Assembly: GCA_002317355.1 (NCBI GenBank)
Contig: DCJC01000068.1
Location: 384-9,188 of the forward strand
DNA length: 8,805 nt
Direction: 5' to 3'
Source: Prevotellaceae bacterium UBA1710
GTDB lineage: Bacteria > Bacteroidota > Bacteroidia > Bacteroidales > Bacteroidaceae
Shown: positions 1-7,388 of the stretch, piece by piece
Numbering within the stretch: position 1 is the first letter of the stretch
Layout: the number at the start of each line of letters is the position of its first letter
Notes under the pieces: generated by a model
Told to the model about the DNA's origin: nothing
Databases searched by the model: none
What the model saw: the letters and a program-made list of their open reading frames with translations, nothing else
Program-made: the position numbers and the translations under genes

Positions 1-979
<979 letters not shown>

Positions 980-1046
980 ATGTATTTACAATTTGACTAT
1001 TTACTATTTACAATTTACTTAATCTTACAATCCTTTCAATTGTAAA
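980..1046 (-). repeat. rpoB-rpoC spacer with 7-bp tandem array (GTAAATW)
   Basis: The 67-bp spacer is very A/T-rich. Plus-strand positions 983-1018 read as five successive units: TATTTAC, AATTTGAC, TATTTAC, TATTTAC, AATTTAC. On the coding strand these are GTAAATW units with one 8-bp variant. An inverted copy, AATTGTAAAT, lies at 1038-1047 and touches the rpoB stop codon; it is exactly complementary to ATTTACAATT at 1006-1015, so a 10-bp stem with a 22-nt loop is possible. The repeat is plain in the sequence. Any role in translation or RNA stability is inference. I see no promoter or terminator here. Confidence 0.7.
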
Positions 1047-4000
1047 TTAATCAAGCTTAATGCTAAGACCAAGACCGCGGAGTTCATGGAGGAGCACGTT
1101 GAGTGACTCTGGAATACCTGGAGTTGGCATTGCATCACCCTTAACGATAGCCTCGTAGCTCTTAGAACGACCTACAACGTCATCAGACTTGATAGTGAGG
1201 ATCTCCTGAAGCACGTGAGAAGCACCGAATGCCTCGATTGCCCAGACCTCCATCTCTCCGAAACGCTGACCACCGAACTGTGCCTTACCACCGAGTGGCT
1301 GCTGAGTGATGAGAGAGTAAGGACCGATTGAACGAGCGTGCATCTTGTCCTCTACCATGTGACCGAGCTTCAAGAAGTATGTGATACCGATTGTAGCTGG
1401 CTGGTCGAACATCTCACCTGTCTCACCATCATAAAGGTGTGTAGAGCAGTAGCGTGGGAGACCTGCCTTATCAGTCCACTCGTTAAGGTCATCAAGCTTA
1501 GCACCGTCGAAGATAGGTGTAGCGAACTTGATTCCGAGTTTTCTACCAGCAGCACCGAGTACAGCCTCGAAGATCTGACCGAGGTTCATTCGAGAAGGCA
1601 CACCCAGTGGGTTAAGTACCAAGTCAACTGGACGACCATCCTCAAGGAATGGCATATCCTCCTGACGAACAACCTTAGATACGATACCCTTGTTACCGTG
1701 ACGACCAGCGAGCTTATCACCTACACCGATCTTACGCTTCTTAGCGATATATACCTTAGCCATTTGCTGAACACCTGATGGGAGGTCATCACCGATAGAG
1801 ATAGCGAACTTACGACGCTTGAGCTCAGCATCAAGGAGCTTGTACTTGCGGATATAGTTCATGATCAGACGCTGGATAAGCTTATCTGTATGCTCGTCGC
1901 CAGTCCAGTTGTTAGACTGAATACCATCGAACTCAAGGTTAGCGATAGCTGGAGCTGTGAACTTGCTACCCTTAGTAATGATCTCAGCACCTGTGTAGTC
2001 CTTGACACCCTGAGAAGTCTTGTCCTCAGTAAGAGTCATGAGCTTGTCAACAAGGATTTCCTTGAGATCCTTACCCTTTGCTTCGTATTCCTCATCAATC
2101 TTAGCGAGGATAACCTTATCCTGCTTCTTAGACTCACGAGTCTTGATTGCACGAGAGAAGAGCTTCTTATCGATTACGACACCAGAGAGTGATGGGTTAG
2201 CCTTCAATGAAGAATCCTTAACGTCACCAGCCTTATCACCGAAGATAGCACGGAGAAGCTTCTCCTCTGGAGATGGATCGCTCTCACCCTTAGGAGAGAT
2301 CTTACCGATCATGATATCGCCTGGCTCGATACGAGCACCGATACGTACGATACCGTTGTCGTCGAGATCCTTTGTAGCCTCTTCTGATACGTTAGGAATA
2401 TCAGCTGTGAACTCCTCCATACCACGCTTTGTCTCACGTACCTCGAGTGAGTACTCATCAACGTGTACTGATGTGAGAACGTCCTCACGAACTACGCGCT
2501 CGTTGAGTACGATAGCATCCTCATAGTTGTAACCCTTCCAAGGCATGTAAGCAACGAGGAGGTTACGACCAAGAGCGAGCTCACCATTCTCAGTAGCATA
2601 ACCCTCGGTGAGGATATCACCAGCCTTTACGCGCTGACCCTTCTCACAGATTGGACGAAGGTCGATGGTCATGTTCTGGTTTGTACGGCGGAACTTAGGA
2701 ATACGGTATTCCTTGATAGCAGGCTCGAAGCTTACGAACTCGTCATCCTCAGTGCGATCGTAGAGGATACGGATTGTAGTAGCATCTACATACTCGATTA
2801 CACCCTCAGCCTCTGCAGTGATCATAGTACGTGAGTCCTCACATACCTGCTGCTCAAGACCTGTACCAACGATAGGAGCATCATTGTGGAGCAATGGAAC
2901 TGCCTGACGCATCATGTTACATCCCATCAGCGCACGGTGACCGTCATCATGCTCAAGGAATGGGATAAGACCAGCACTTACAGAAGCAATCTGCTGTGGA
3001 GATACGTCCATCAGGTTAACCTCTGAAGGTGGAACAACTGGGAAGTCTGAGTTCTCACGACACTTAACGACCTCACGGATGAAGTTACCGTCGTCCTTAA
3101 GTGGAGCATTACCCTGACCGATGATCTGGTCTTCCTCTTCCTCAGCTGTGAGATATACTACGTGATCGTTGTCAAGGTCAACAACTGAATTATTTACCTT
3201 ACGGTATGGAGTCTCGATGAAGCCGAGGTTATTGATCTGGGCATACATACAGAGAGATGAGATAAGACCGATGTTAGGTCCCTCAGGAGACTCAATTGGA
3301 CAAAGACGACCGTAGTGAGTATAGTGTACGTCACGAACCTCGAAACCTGCACGCTCACGAGAAAGACCACCAGGACCAAGTGCAGAGAGACGACGCTTGT
3401 GTGTCACCTCAGCAAGTGGGTTTGTCTGGTCCATGAACTGAGACAATGGGTTTGTTCCGAAGAACGAGTTGATTACGCTTGAGATAGTCTTAGCGTTGAT
3501 CAGGTCAGTTGGTGTGAAAACCTCATTGTCACGAACGTTCATGCGTTCACGGATAGTGCGGCTCATACGTGCGAGACCGATGCTGAACTGATTAGCCAAC
3601 TGCTCACCTACTGTGCGTACACGACGGTTAGACAGGTGGTCAATATCATCAACAGTAGCGTTAGAGTTGATAAGGTTGATGAGGTACTTGATGATCTCGA
3701 TGATATCCTCATGAGTCAATGTACGAACATCAATGCTTGTGTCAAGATTGAGTTTCTTGTTGATTCTGTAACGACCAACCTCACCGAGGTCATAGCGCTT
3801 GTCTGAGAAGAAGAGGTTCTGGATAACCTCACGTGCGCTCTGGTCATCAGCAGGATCTGCATTACGCAACTGACGATAGATATATGTAACAGCTTCCTTC
3901 TCTGAGTTAGATGGGTCCTTCAGAAGGGTATTGAAGATAATACCGTACTTAGAAGCAGACTCAGCAGTCTTGTGAACAAGGATTGTTCTCTGCTCAGAGT

Positions 4001-4856
4001 CAAGGATCTGGTCGATGTTGTCCTTAGTGATCTCTGTCTCGCGCTCGAGGATAACCTCGTTACGCTCGATAGATACAACTTCACCTGTATCCTCATCTAC
4101 AAAGTCCTCATTCCAAGACTTCAATACACGAGCAGCGAGAGAGCGACCAAGACAAGCCTGAAGATTCTTCTTGTTAACCTTAACCTCCTCTGCGAGATCA
4201 AAGAGCTCAAGAATCTGCTTATCACTCTCATAACCGATGGCACGGAGAAGAGTTGTTACAGGCAGCTTCTTCTTACGGTCGATGTAAGCGAACATAACAT
4301 TGTTGATGTCAGTTGCGAACTCAATCCAAGAACCCTTGAATGGGATGATACGTGCAGAATAGAGCACAGTACCATTAGCATGTGTACCCTGACCGAAGAA
4401 TACACCTGGAGAACGGTGGAGCTGTGATACAACTACACGCTCAGCACCATTGATAACGAAAGTACCGTTAGAAGTCATGTAAGGGATAGTTCCGAGGAAC
4501 ACATCAGAAGTGATGGTCTCGAAATCCTCATGCTCTGGGTCAGTACAGAACAGCTTCATCTTTGCCTTCATAGGCACGCTGTATGTCAGACCTCTCTCAA
4601 GGCACTCCTCGATAGTATAGCGAGGTGGATCAATGTAGTAGTCCAGGAACTCCAGGACGAAGTTATTACGAGTGTCTGTGATAGGGAAGTTCTCAGCGAA
4701 CACCTTGTACAGACCATCATTCTTACGATCCTCAGGTGGAGTATCCAACTGAAGGAAGTCGCGGAATGACTGGAGCTGCACATCAAGGAAATCCGGATAT
4801 GGCATCGGATTCTTGACGCGAGCGAAGTTTACTCTTTTTTCGACTTTTGCTGCCAT
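1047..4856 (-). CDS. rpoB: RNA polymerase beta subunit
   Basis: This is the second-largest polymerase subunit, forming one side of the active-site cleft and the rifampicin pocket. It is 1269 residues, against 1342 in E. coli, so it is complete. The rifampicin region is at residues 467-493, with PLSQFMDQTNPL followed by THKRRLSALGPGG; D476, H486 and S491 match E. coli D516, H526 and S531 and are the sensitive-type residues. GDKLAGRHGNKG is at 1046-1057; K1048 and K1056 match E. coli K1065 and K1073 near the active site. The numbering offset to E. coli falls from 40 to 17 between these motifs, so this protein has about 23 extra residues there. The C-terminus PGIPESLNVLLHELRGLGL is canonical. 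It starts at MAAKVEKRVNF without a Shine-Dalgarno sequence. It lies 239 bp after rplL, across a spacer with an attenuator-like hairpin. Confidence 0.99.
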   Translation of the reverse strand: MAAKVEKRVNFARVKNPMPYPDFLDVQLQSFRDFLQLDTPPEDRKNDGLYKVFAENFPITDTRNNFVLEFLDYYIDPPRYTIEECLERGLTYSVPMKAKMKLFCTDPEHEDFETITSDVFLGTIPYMTSNGTFVINGAERVVVSQLHRSPGVFFGQGTHANGTVLYSARIIPFKGSWIEFATDINNVMFAYIDRKKKLPVTTLLRAIGYESDKQILELFDLAEEVKVNKKNLQACLGRSLAARVLKSWNEDFVDEDTGEVVSIERNEVILERETEITKDNIDQILDSEQRTILVHKTAESASKYGIIFNTLLKDPSNSEKEAVTYIYRQLRNADPADDQSAREVIQNLFFSDKRYDLGEVGRYRINKKLNLDTSIDVRTLTHEDIIEIIKYLINLINSNATVDDIDHLSNRRVRTVGEQLANQFSIGLARMSRTIRERMNVRDNEVFTPTDLINAKTISSVINSFFGTNPLSQFMDQTNPLAEVTHKRRLSALGPGGLSRERAGFEVRDVHYTHYGRLCPIESPEGPNIGLISSLCMYAQINNLGFIETPYRKVNNSVVDLDNDHVVYLTAEEEEDQIIGQGNAPLKDDGNFIREVVKCRENSDFPVVPPSEVNLMDVSPQQIASVSAGLIPFLEHDDGHRALMGCNMMRQAVPLLHNDAPIVGTGLEQQVCEDSRTMITAEAEGVIEYVDATTIRILYDRTEDDEFVSFEPAIKEYRIPKFRRTNQNMTIDLRPICEKGQRVKAGDILTEGYATENGELALGRNLLVAYMPWKGYNYEDAIVLNERVVREDVLTSVHVDEYSLEVRETKRGMEEFTADIPNVSEEATKDLDDNGIVRIGARIEPGDIMIGKISPKGESDPSPEEKLLRAIFGDKAGDVKDSSLKANPSLSGVVIDKKLFSRAIKTRESKKQDKVILAKIDEEYEAKGKDLKEILVDKLMTLTEDKTSQGVKDYTGAEIITKGSKFTAPAIANLEFDGIQSNNWTGDEHTDKLIQRLIMNYIRKYKLLDAELKRRKFAISIGDDLPSGVQQMAKVYIAKKRKIGVGDKLAGRHGNKGIVSKVVRQEDMPFLEDGRPVDLVLNPLGVPSRMNLGQIFEAVLGAAGRKLGIKFATPIFDGAKLDDLNEWTDKAGLPRYCSTHLYDGETGEMFDQPATIGITYFLKLGHMVEDKMHARSIGPYSLITQQPLGGKAQFGGQRFGEMEVWAIEAFGASHVLQEILTIKSDDVVGRSKSYEAIVKGDAMPTPGIPESLNVLLHELRGLGLSIKLD
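3378..3458 (-). other. rpoB: Rifampicin-resistance-determining region of rpoB (sensitive type)
   Basis: These codons encode residues 467-493 of the beta subunit, equivalent to E. coli 507-533. The codons at D476 (GAC), H486 (CAC) and S491 (TCT) were read directly from the sequence and match the rifampicin-sensitive state at the three most often mutated sites. Sensitivity of the organism is an inference from target sequence only. Confidence 0.85.
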
Positions 4857-4955
4857 TAATTAATGAATTCTAAATATATATATATTGTTATTATTTGTTT
4901 CCTTCCTAATAGTCTCTCACAGGATATCCTCCCTCTACCACACTATTAAGACAAC
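4857..4955 (-). other. rpoB 5' leader with AGGATATCCT palindrome
   Basis: This is the transcribed stretch between the attenuator-like hairpin and the rpoB ATG. It contains a perfect 10-bp palindrome, AGGATATCCT, at 4921-4930. TAATAG (4907-4912 on the plus strand) and CTATTA (4943-4948) flank it as a 6-bp inverted pair, unequally spaced from its centre. An AT dinucleotide run lies at about 4874-4885, close to the start codon, and could keep the initiation region unstructured. No Bacteroidota-type promoter (TAnnTTTG) is convincing; the closest match is TATATTTA at about 20 bp from the ATG, which lacks the final G. Confidence 0.4.
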
Positions 4956-4993
4956 AAAAAGGTTAAGACCCACCTACTTAGTAGATCTTAACC
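4956..4993 (-). terminator. Intrinsic terminator-like hairpin, probable rplL-rpoB attenuator
   Basis: On the coding strand an 8-bp stem GGTTAAGA / TCTTAACC (4993-4986 with 4968-4961) encloses a smaller hairpin CTAC-TAA-GTAG, and is followed at once by TTTTTGTTGT (4960-4951). A stem plus U-run is the form of a rho-independent terminator. Because rpoB follows downstream in the same direction with no convincing promoter of its own, partial termination (attenuation) is more likely than a full stop. E. coli is known to have an attenuator between the same two genes, which lowers polymerase expression relative to ribosomal proteins. The plus strand also shows a T-rich run after the stem (4996-5005), so the element could act in both directions, but no plus-strand gene needs it. 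Confidence 0.65.
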
Positions 4994-5018
4994 AGTTTGT
5001 TTTTTATAAAGATTGGCT

Positions 5019-5081
5019 GCTAAATTATCTAGGAATTCCAGAAAATCTAGATAATCCAGAAAAGCTAGAAATTAATTTAGC
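5019..5081 (-). repeat. 9-bp tandem array with CTAG/CCAG cores, framed by inverted repeats
   Basis: In the rplL-rpoB spacer, alternating cores CTAG, CCAG, CTAG, CCAG, CTAG begin at 5029, 5038, 5047, 5056 and 5065, exactly 9 bp apart, in units like AATCYAGAA. The array is bracketed by a perfect 8-bp inverted pair, GCTAAATT (5019-5026) and AATTTAGC (5074-5081). Inside it, ATTATCTAG (5024-5032) and CTAGATAAT (5047-5055) are perfect 9-bp inverted repeats around the palindrome GGAATTCC (5032-5039). The array lies just after the rplL stop codon and before the attenuator-like hairpin. It can fold in several alternative ways when transcribed. Function is unknown. Confidence 0.75.
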
Positions 5082-5095
5082 AAGTCAGAGCGATA

Positions 5096-5473
5096 TTACT
5101 TGAGCTCTACCTTTGCACCAGCCTCCTCGATTGCCTTCTTAAGGTTCTCAGCCTCTGCCTTTGACATACCCTCCTTGATTGTAGAAGGAGCACCGTCAAC
5201 GAGATCCTTAGCTTCCTTAAGACCGAGACCACAAGCCTCCTTAACAGCCTTTACAACAGCGAGCTTAGCGCCACCTACCTCAGCGAGAACAACGTCGAAT
5301 GAGTCCTTCTCCTCAGCAGCAGCCTCACCAGCAGCAGCTGGACCTGCAGCAACAGCAACAGCTGCAGTAGCTGGCTCAATACCATACTCGTCCTTGAGGA
5401 CCTGTGCGAGTTCATTTACTTCCTTAACTGTGAGGTTTACGAGTTCCTCAGCAATAGCTTTAATATCTGCCAT
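5096..5473 (-). CDS. rplL: 50S ribosomal protein L7/L12
   Basis: This is the flexible stalk protein that recruits elongation factors and stimulates their GTPase activity. It is present in several copies per ribosome, anchored through L10. The 125-residue length fits the family. The N-terminal dimerisation and L10-binding helices span about 1-32 (MADIKAIAEELVNLTVKEVN), an Ala/Gly-rich hinge spans about 35-54, and the globular factor-binding domain spans about 57-125 with KLAVVKAVKEACGLGLKEAK and a C-terminus ending GAKVELK. It lies 103 bp after rplJ, across a spacer with a CCGG-centred tandem array, and is followed by a 239-bp spacer with an attenuator-like hairpin. L7/L12 is needed in excess over other ribosomal proteins, so extra control in the preceding spacer would make sense (inference). 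The start has A-rich sequence upstream and no Shine-Dalgarno sequence. Confidence 0.98.
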   Translation of the reverse strand: MADIKAIAEELVNLTVKEVNELAQVLKDEYGIEPATAAVAVAAGPAAAGEAAAEEKDSFDVVLAEVGGAKLAVVKAVKEACGLGLKEAKDLVDGAPSTIKEGMSKAEAENLKKAIEEAGAKVELK

Positions 5474-5521
5474 TTTATTTAAAATTTTTTATTTGTTTAT
5501 ACTTTTGTTTTTGTTATGTTT

Positions 5522-5570
5522 CCGGAGAATCCGGTAAGCCGGTATATCCGGTAGTTCCGGTAGAACCGGG
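5522..5570 (-). repeat. 9-bp tandem array with CCGG cores in the rplJ-rplL spacer
   Basis: CCGG occurs six times, at 5522, 5531, 5539, 5548, 5557 and 5566, giving steps of 9, 8, 9, 9 and 9 bp. On the coding strand the units resemble CTACCGGAA. Each core is self-complementary, so neighbouring units can pair as small G/C hairpins, for example CCGGT-TCT-ACCGG and CCGGA-TTC-TCCGG, in many alternative registers. The surrounding spacer is strongly A/T-rich, so this G/C-rich block stands out. It starts within about 10 nt after the rplJ stop codon, and an A/T-rich stretch of roughly 48 nt separates it from the rplL start. No T-run follows, so it is not a standard terminator. Function is unknown. Confidence 0.8.
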
Positions 5571-5576
5571 AAAAAT

Positions 5577-6095
5577 TTATTCTGCCTTCTTTGACATTGT
5601 CTCGAGGAGACCGTGGATCTTGCCACCAGCAGAACCCTGGAGTGCAGAGATAACGTTCTTTGCAGGAGACTGAAGAAGAGCAACGATGTCTGCGATAACC
5701 TCGTTCTTGCTCTTGATAGCAGCAAGCTGTGAGAGATTTTCAGCACCAACGAATACCATTTCCTCAGCGTAAGCAGCCTTAAGAGTTGGATTTGCATCCT
5801 TGTAATCCTTGAGGAGCTTAGCAGGTACATTAGCAGTCTGACAGAACATCAGAGCTGTAGTACCCTTGAGAGTATCGTAAAGAGCAGAGAAATCTACATC
5901 AGATGCATCAAAAGCCTTGCGCAGAAGCTTGTTCTTTGCAACAACGAGTTTAATCTCGCTCTTGAAACACTTACGGCGAAGATCGCTTGTGTCAGCAGCA
6001 TTCAAACCTGTCAAGTCAACGAGGTAGAAATGTGGATACTGCTTCAACAGGTCACCAAGCTCGGTGATGATAGTATCTTTTACTTCTTTTTTCAT
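5577..6095 (-). CDS. rplJ: 50S ribosomal protein L10
   Basis: L10 is the base of the ribosomal stalk: its N-terminal domain binds 23S rRNA near L11 and its C-terminal helix carries L7/L12 dimers. The protein is 172 residues, normal for the family. The rRNA-binding part includes YLVDLTGLNAADTSDLRRK (about 24-42) and VVAKNKLLRKAF (51-62). The C-terminal helix, about 150-172, ends in GLLETMSKKAE and would bind L12. The gene is only 18 bp after rplA, so the long L10-binding leader that in E. coli precedes rplJ cannot be present directly upstream. If L10 autoregulates here, its target must lie elsewhere. Its partner rplL follows after 103 bp. The start ATG follows A/T-rich sequence without a Shine-Dalgarno motif. 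Confidence 0.97.
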   Translation of the reverse strand: MKKEVKDTIITELGDLLKQYPHFYLVDLTGLNAADTSDLRRKCFKSEIKLVVAKNKLLRKAFDASDVDFSALYDTLKGTTALMFCQTANVPAKLLKDYKDANPTLKAAYAEEMVFVGAENLSQLAAIKSKNEVIADIVALLQSPAKNVISALQGSAGGKIHGLLETMSKKAE

Positions 6096-6113
6096 TTTAC
6101 AAAACTTTTAGAG

Positions 6114-6806
6114 TTACTCGGCTGATTTAGGATCAATCTTGATACCCTTACTCATAGTGCTTGAAATAAAGATACTCTTGATGTATGTGCCCTTTGCAGC
6201 AGCTGGCTTGAGCTTGTTAACAGTAGAGATGAACTCCTTAGCGTTACCAAAGATCTGCTCTGCTGTCATTGAAACCTTACCGATTGATGTGTGGATGATA
6301 CCAGTCTTATCAACCTTGAAGTCAATCTTACCCTGCTTAACCTCCTTAACAGCCTGTGAAATGTTCATTGTAACAGTACCGCTCTTTGGGTTAGGCATGA
6401 GGCCACGAGGACCGAGGATACGACCGATAGGACCGATCTTACCCATGCAAGAAGGCATAGTGATAATGACATCGATGTCAGTCCAACCACCCTTGATCTT
6501 GTCGATGTACTCATCAAGACCAACATAGTCAGCACCAGCTTCCTTAGCAGCTGCCTCCTGATCAGGAGTACAGAGTGCGAGCACACGAGTAACCTTACCA
6601 GTTCCGTTTGGAAGTGACACAACGCCACGAACCATCTGGTTAGCCTTACGAGGATCAACACCAAGACGAACGTCAACGTCAACAGATGCGTCGAACTTAG
6701 TAGTTGTGATCTCCTTAACGAGTGCTGCAGCCTCAGCAAGAGTATAAGCCTTGTTAGCCTCTACCTTACCAGCAACTGCCTTTTGATTTTTTGTCAATTT
6801 ACTCAT
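6114..6806 (-). CDS. rplA: 50S ribosomal protein L1
   Basis: L1 forms the mobile L1 stalk of the large subunit and helps release deacylated tRNA from the E site. In several bacteria it also represses its own operon by binding mRNA. The 230-residue length is typical. The signature segment, with GRILGPRGLMPNPKSGTV, lies at about 128-144. Domain I comprises the N- and C-terminal parts (about 1-67 and 160-230) with DVDVRLGVDPRKANQMVRG and the closing TYIKSIFISSTMSKGIKID; domain II lies between. It starts 58 bp after rplK and ends 18 bp before rplJ, consistent with co-transcription. The start is MSKLTKNQKAV, preceded by A-rich sequence and no Shine-Dalgarno motif. Nothing appears missing or unusual. 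Confidence 0.98.
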   Translation of the reverse strand: MSKLTKNQKAVAGKVEANKAYTLAEAAALVKEITTTKFDASVDVDVRLGVDPRKANQMVRGVVSLPNGTGKVTRVLALCTPDQEAAAKEAGADYVGLDEYIDKIKGGWTDIDVIITMPSCMGKIGPIGRILGPRGLMPNPKSGTVTMNISQAVKEVKQGKIDFKVDKTGIIHTSIGKVSMTAEQIFGNAKEFISTVNKLKPAAAKGTYIKSIFISSTMSKGIKIDPKSAE

Positions 6807-6864
6807 TTTCTTTGAAGTTTTTTCGGTACAAACGACTTTTACGTCTCCCGGAAATTGTAATTAC

Positions 6865-7302
6865 TTAAGCAGGAAAATCTCCTTTTACAGTGATACCCAT
6901 ACTACGTGCGGTACCAGCGATGAGACGCATTGCAGCCTCTACTGTGAAACAGTTAAGGTCAGGCATCTTGTCCTCCGCGATTGTCTTGATCTGATCCCAA
7001 GTTACCTCAGCAACCTTCTTACGGTTAGGTGTTGAAGAACCTGACTTGATCTTAGCAATCTCCTTGAGCTGTACAGCTGCAGGTGGAGTCTTGATCTCAA
7101 AGCTGTATGATTTGTCAGCATAGTAAGAGATAACAACAGGAAGAACCTTACCTGCCTTATCCTGGGTACGGGCATTGAACTCCTTACAGAATCCCATAAT
7201 ATTGATACCCTTAGAACCCAGTGCAGGTCCTACTGGAGGTGAAGGATTCGCAGCGCCGCCTTTAATCTGTAACTTGATAAATCCAGCAACTTCTTTAGCC
7301 AT
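6865..7302 (-). CDS. rplK: 50S ribosomal protein L11
   Basis: L11 binds the GTPase-associated region of 23S rRNA at the stalk base and is the sensor part for RelA activation and the thiopeptide target site. It has 145 residues, normal for the family. The N-terminal domain carries the Pro-rich linker segment NPSPPVGPALGSKGINIMGFCKEFNART (about 19-46; the prolines are those affected by thiopeptide resistance in other bacteria). The C-terminal RNA-binding domain ends AAMRLIAGTARSMGITVKG. It follows nusG after 86 bp, a spacer with a small hairpin at its 5' end, and precedes rplA by 58 bp. In E. coli the L1 repressor acts near the rplK start; I cannot see a clear equivalent site here. Identity is certain. 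Confidence 0.98.
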   Translation of the reverse strand: MAKEVAGFIKLQIKGGAANPSPPVGPALGSKGINIMGFCKEFNARTQDKAGKVLPVVISYYADKSYSFEIKTPPAAVQLKEIAKIKSGSSTPNRKKVAEVTWDQIKTIAEDKMPDLNCFTVEAAMRLIAGTARSMGITVKGDFPA

Positions 7303-7360
7303 TTTTGTTAATATTAAAAATTGATTTTGAATATATAAGTTAGCCTAAATACTGTCATGT

Positions 7361-7388
7361 TTCCCGTAACTTGAAAACAATCGGGAAC
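7361..7388 (-). other. Small hairpin directly after nusG
   Basis: On the coding strand TTCCCG (7387-7382) pairs with CGGGAA (7366-7361), with a possible inner TTG-TTTT-CAA hairpin. It begins 2 nt after the nusG stop codon. No U-run follows, so it is a weak terminator candidate at best. It could stabilise an mRNA end or sit in the rplK leader, but both are inference. Confidence 0.35.

Noticed and set aside
1338..1778. Plus-strand frame of 146 codons inside rpoB (and similar ones at 2020-2526 and 3972-4427)
   Set aside because: All are antisense to the intact beta-subunit frame and resemble no protein family.
4994..5006. Plus-strand terminator (stem followed by T-rich run)
   Set aside because: No plus-strand transcript needs terminating here. 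The same stem has a cleaner U-run in the coding direction, so I called it on the minus strand only.
4857..5095. Bacteroidota promoter (TTTG with TAnnTTTG) for rpoB
   Set aside because: Only imperfect TAnnTTTG matches were found, without a suitably spaced upstream element.
4885..5103. Plus-strand 72-codon frame that reads the CTAG/CCAG array as Asn/Pro/Glu/Leu triplets
   Set aside because: The 9-bp period naturally keeps any frame open. The frame is antisense to the operon and has no initiation signals.
5100..5537. Plus-strand open frame of 145 codons over rplL
   Set aside because: Its Ser/Ala-rich composition is the complement of the Ala/Glu-rich L7/L12 gene, so it is a shadow.
5019..5570. 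CRISPR array
   Set aside because: The units are 9 bp, contiguous and degenerate, with no spacers of constant length.
5489..5830. Minus-strand frame overlapping rplJ and running through the CCGG array, with proline at every third residue
   Set aside because: Out of frame with rplJ, most of it lies inside that gene, and the Pro periodicity follows from the DNA repeat.
7303..7388. L1-binding autoregulatory leader upstream of rplK
   Set aside because: A small hairpin is present, but I could not match the conserved L1 site by eye; a covariance search would be needed.
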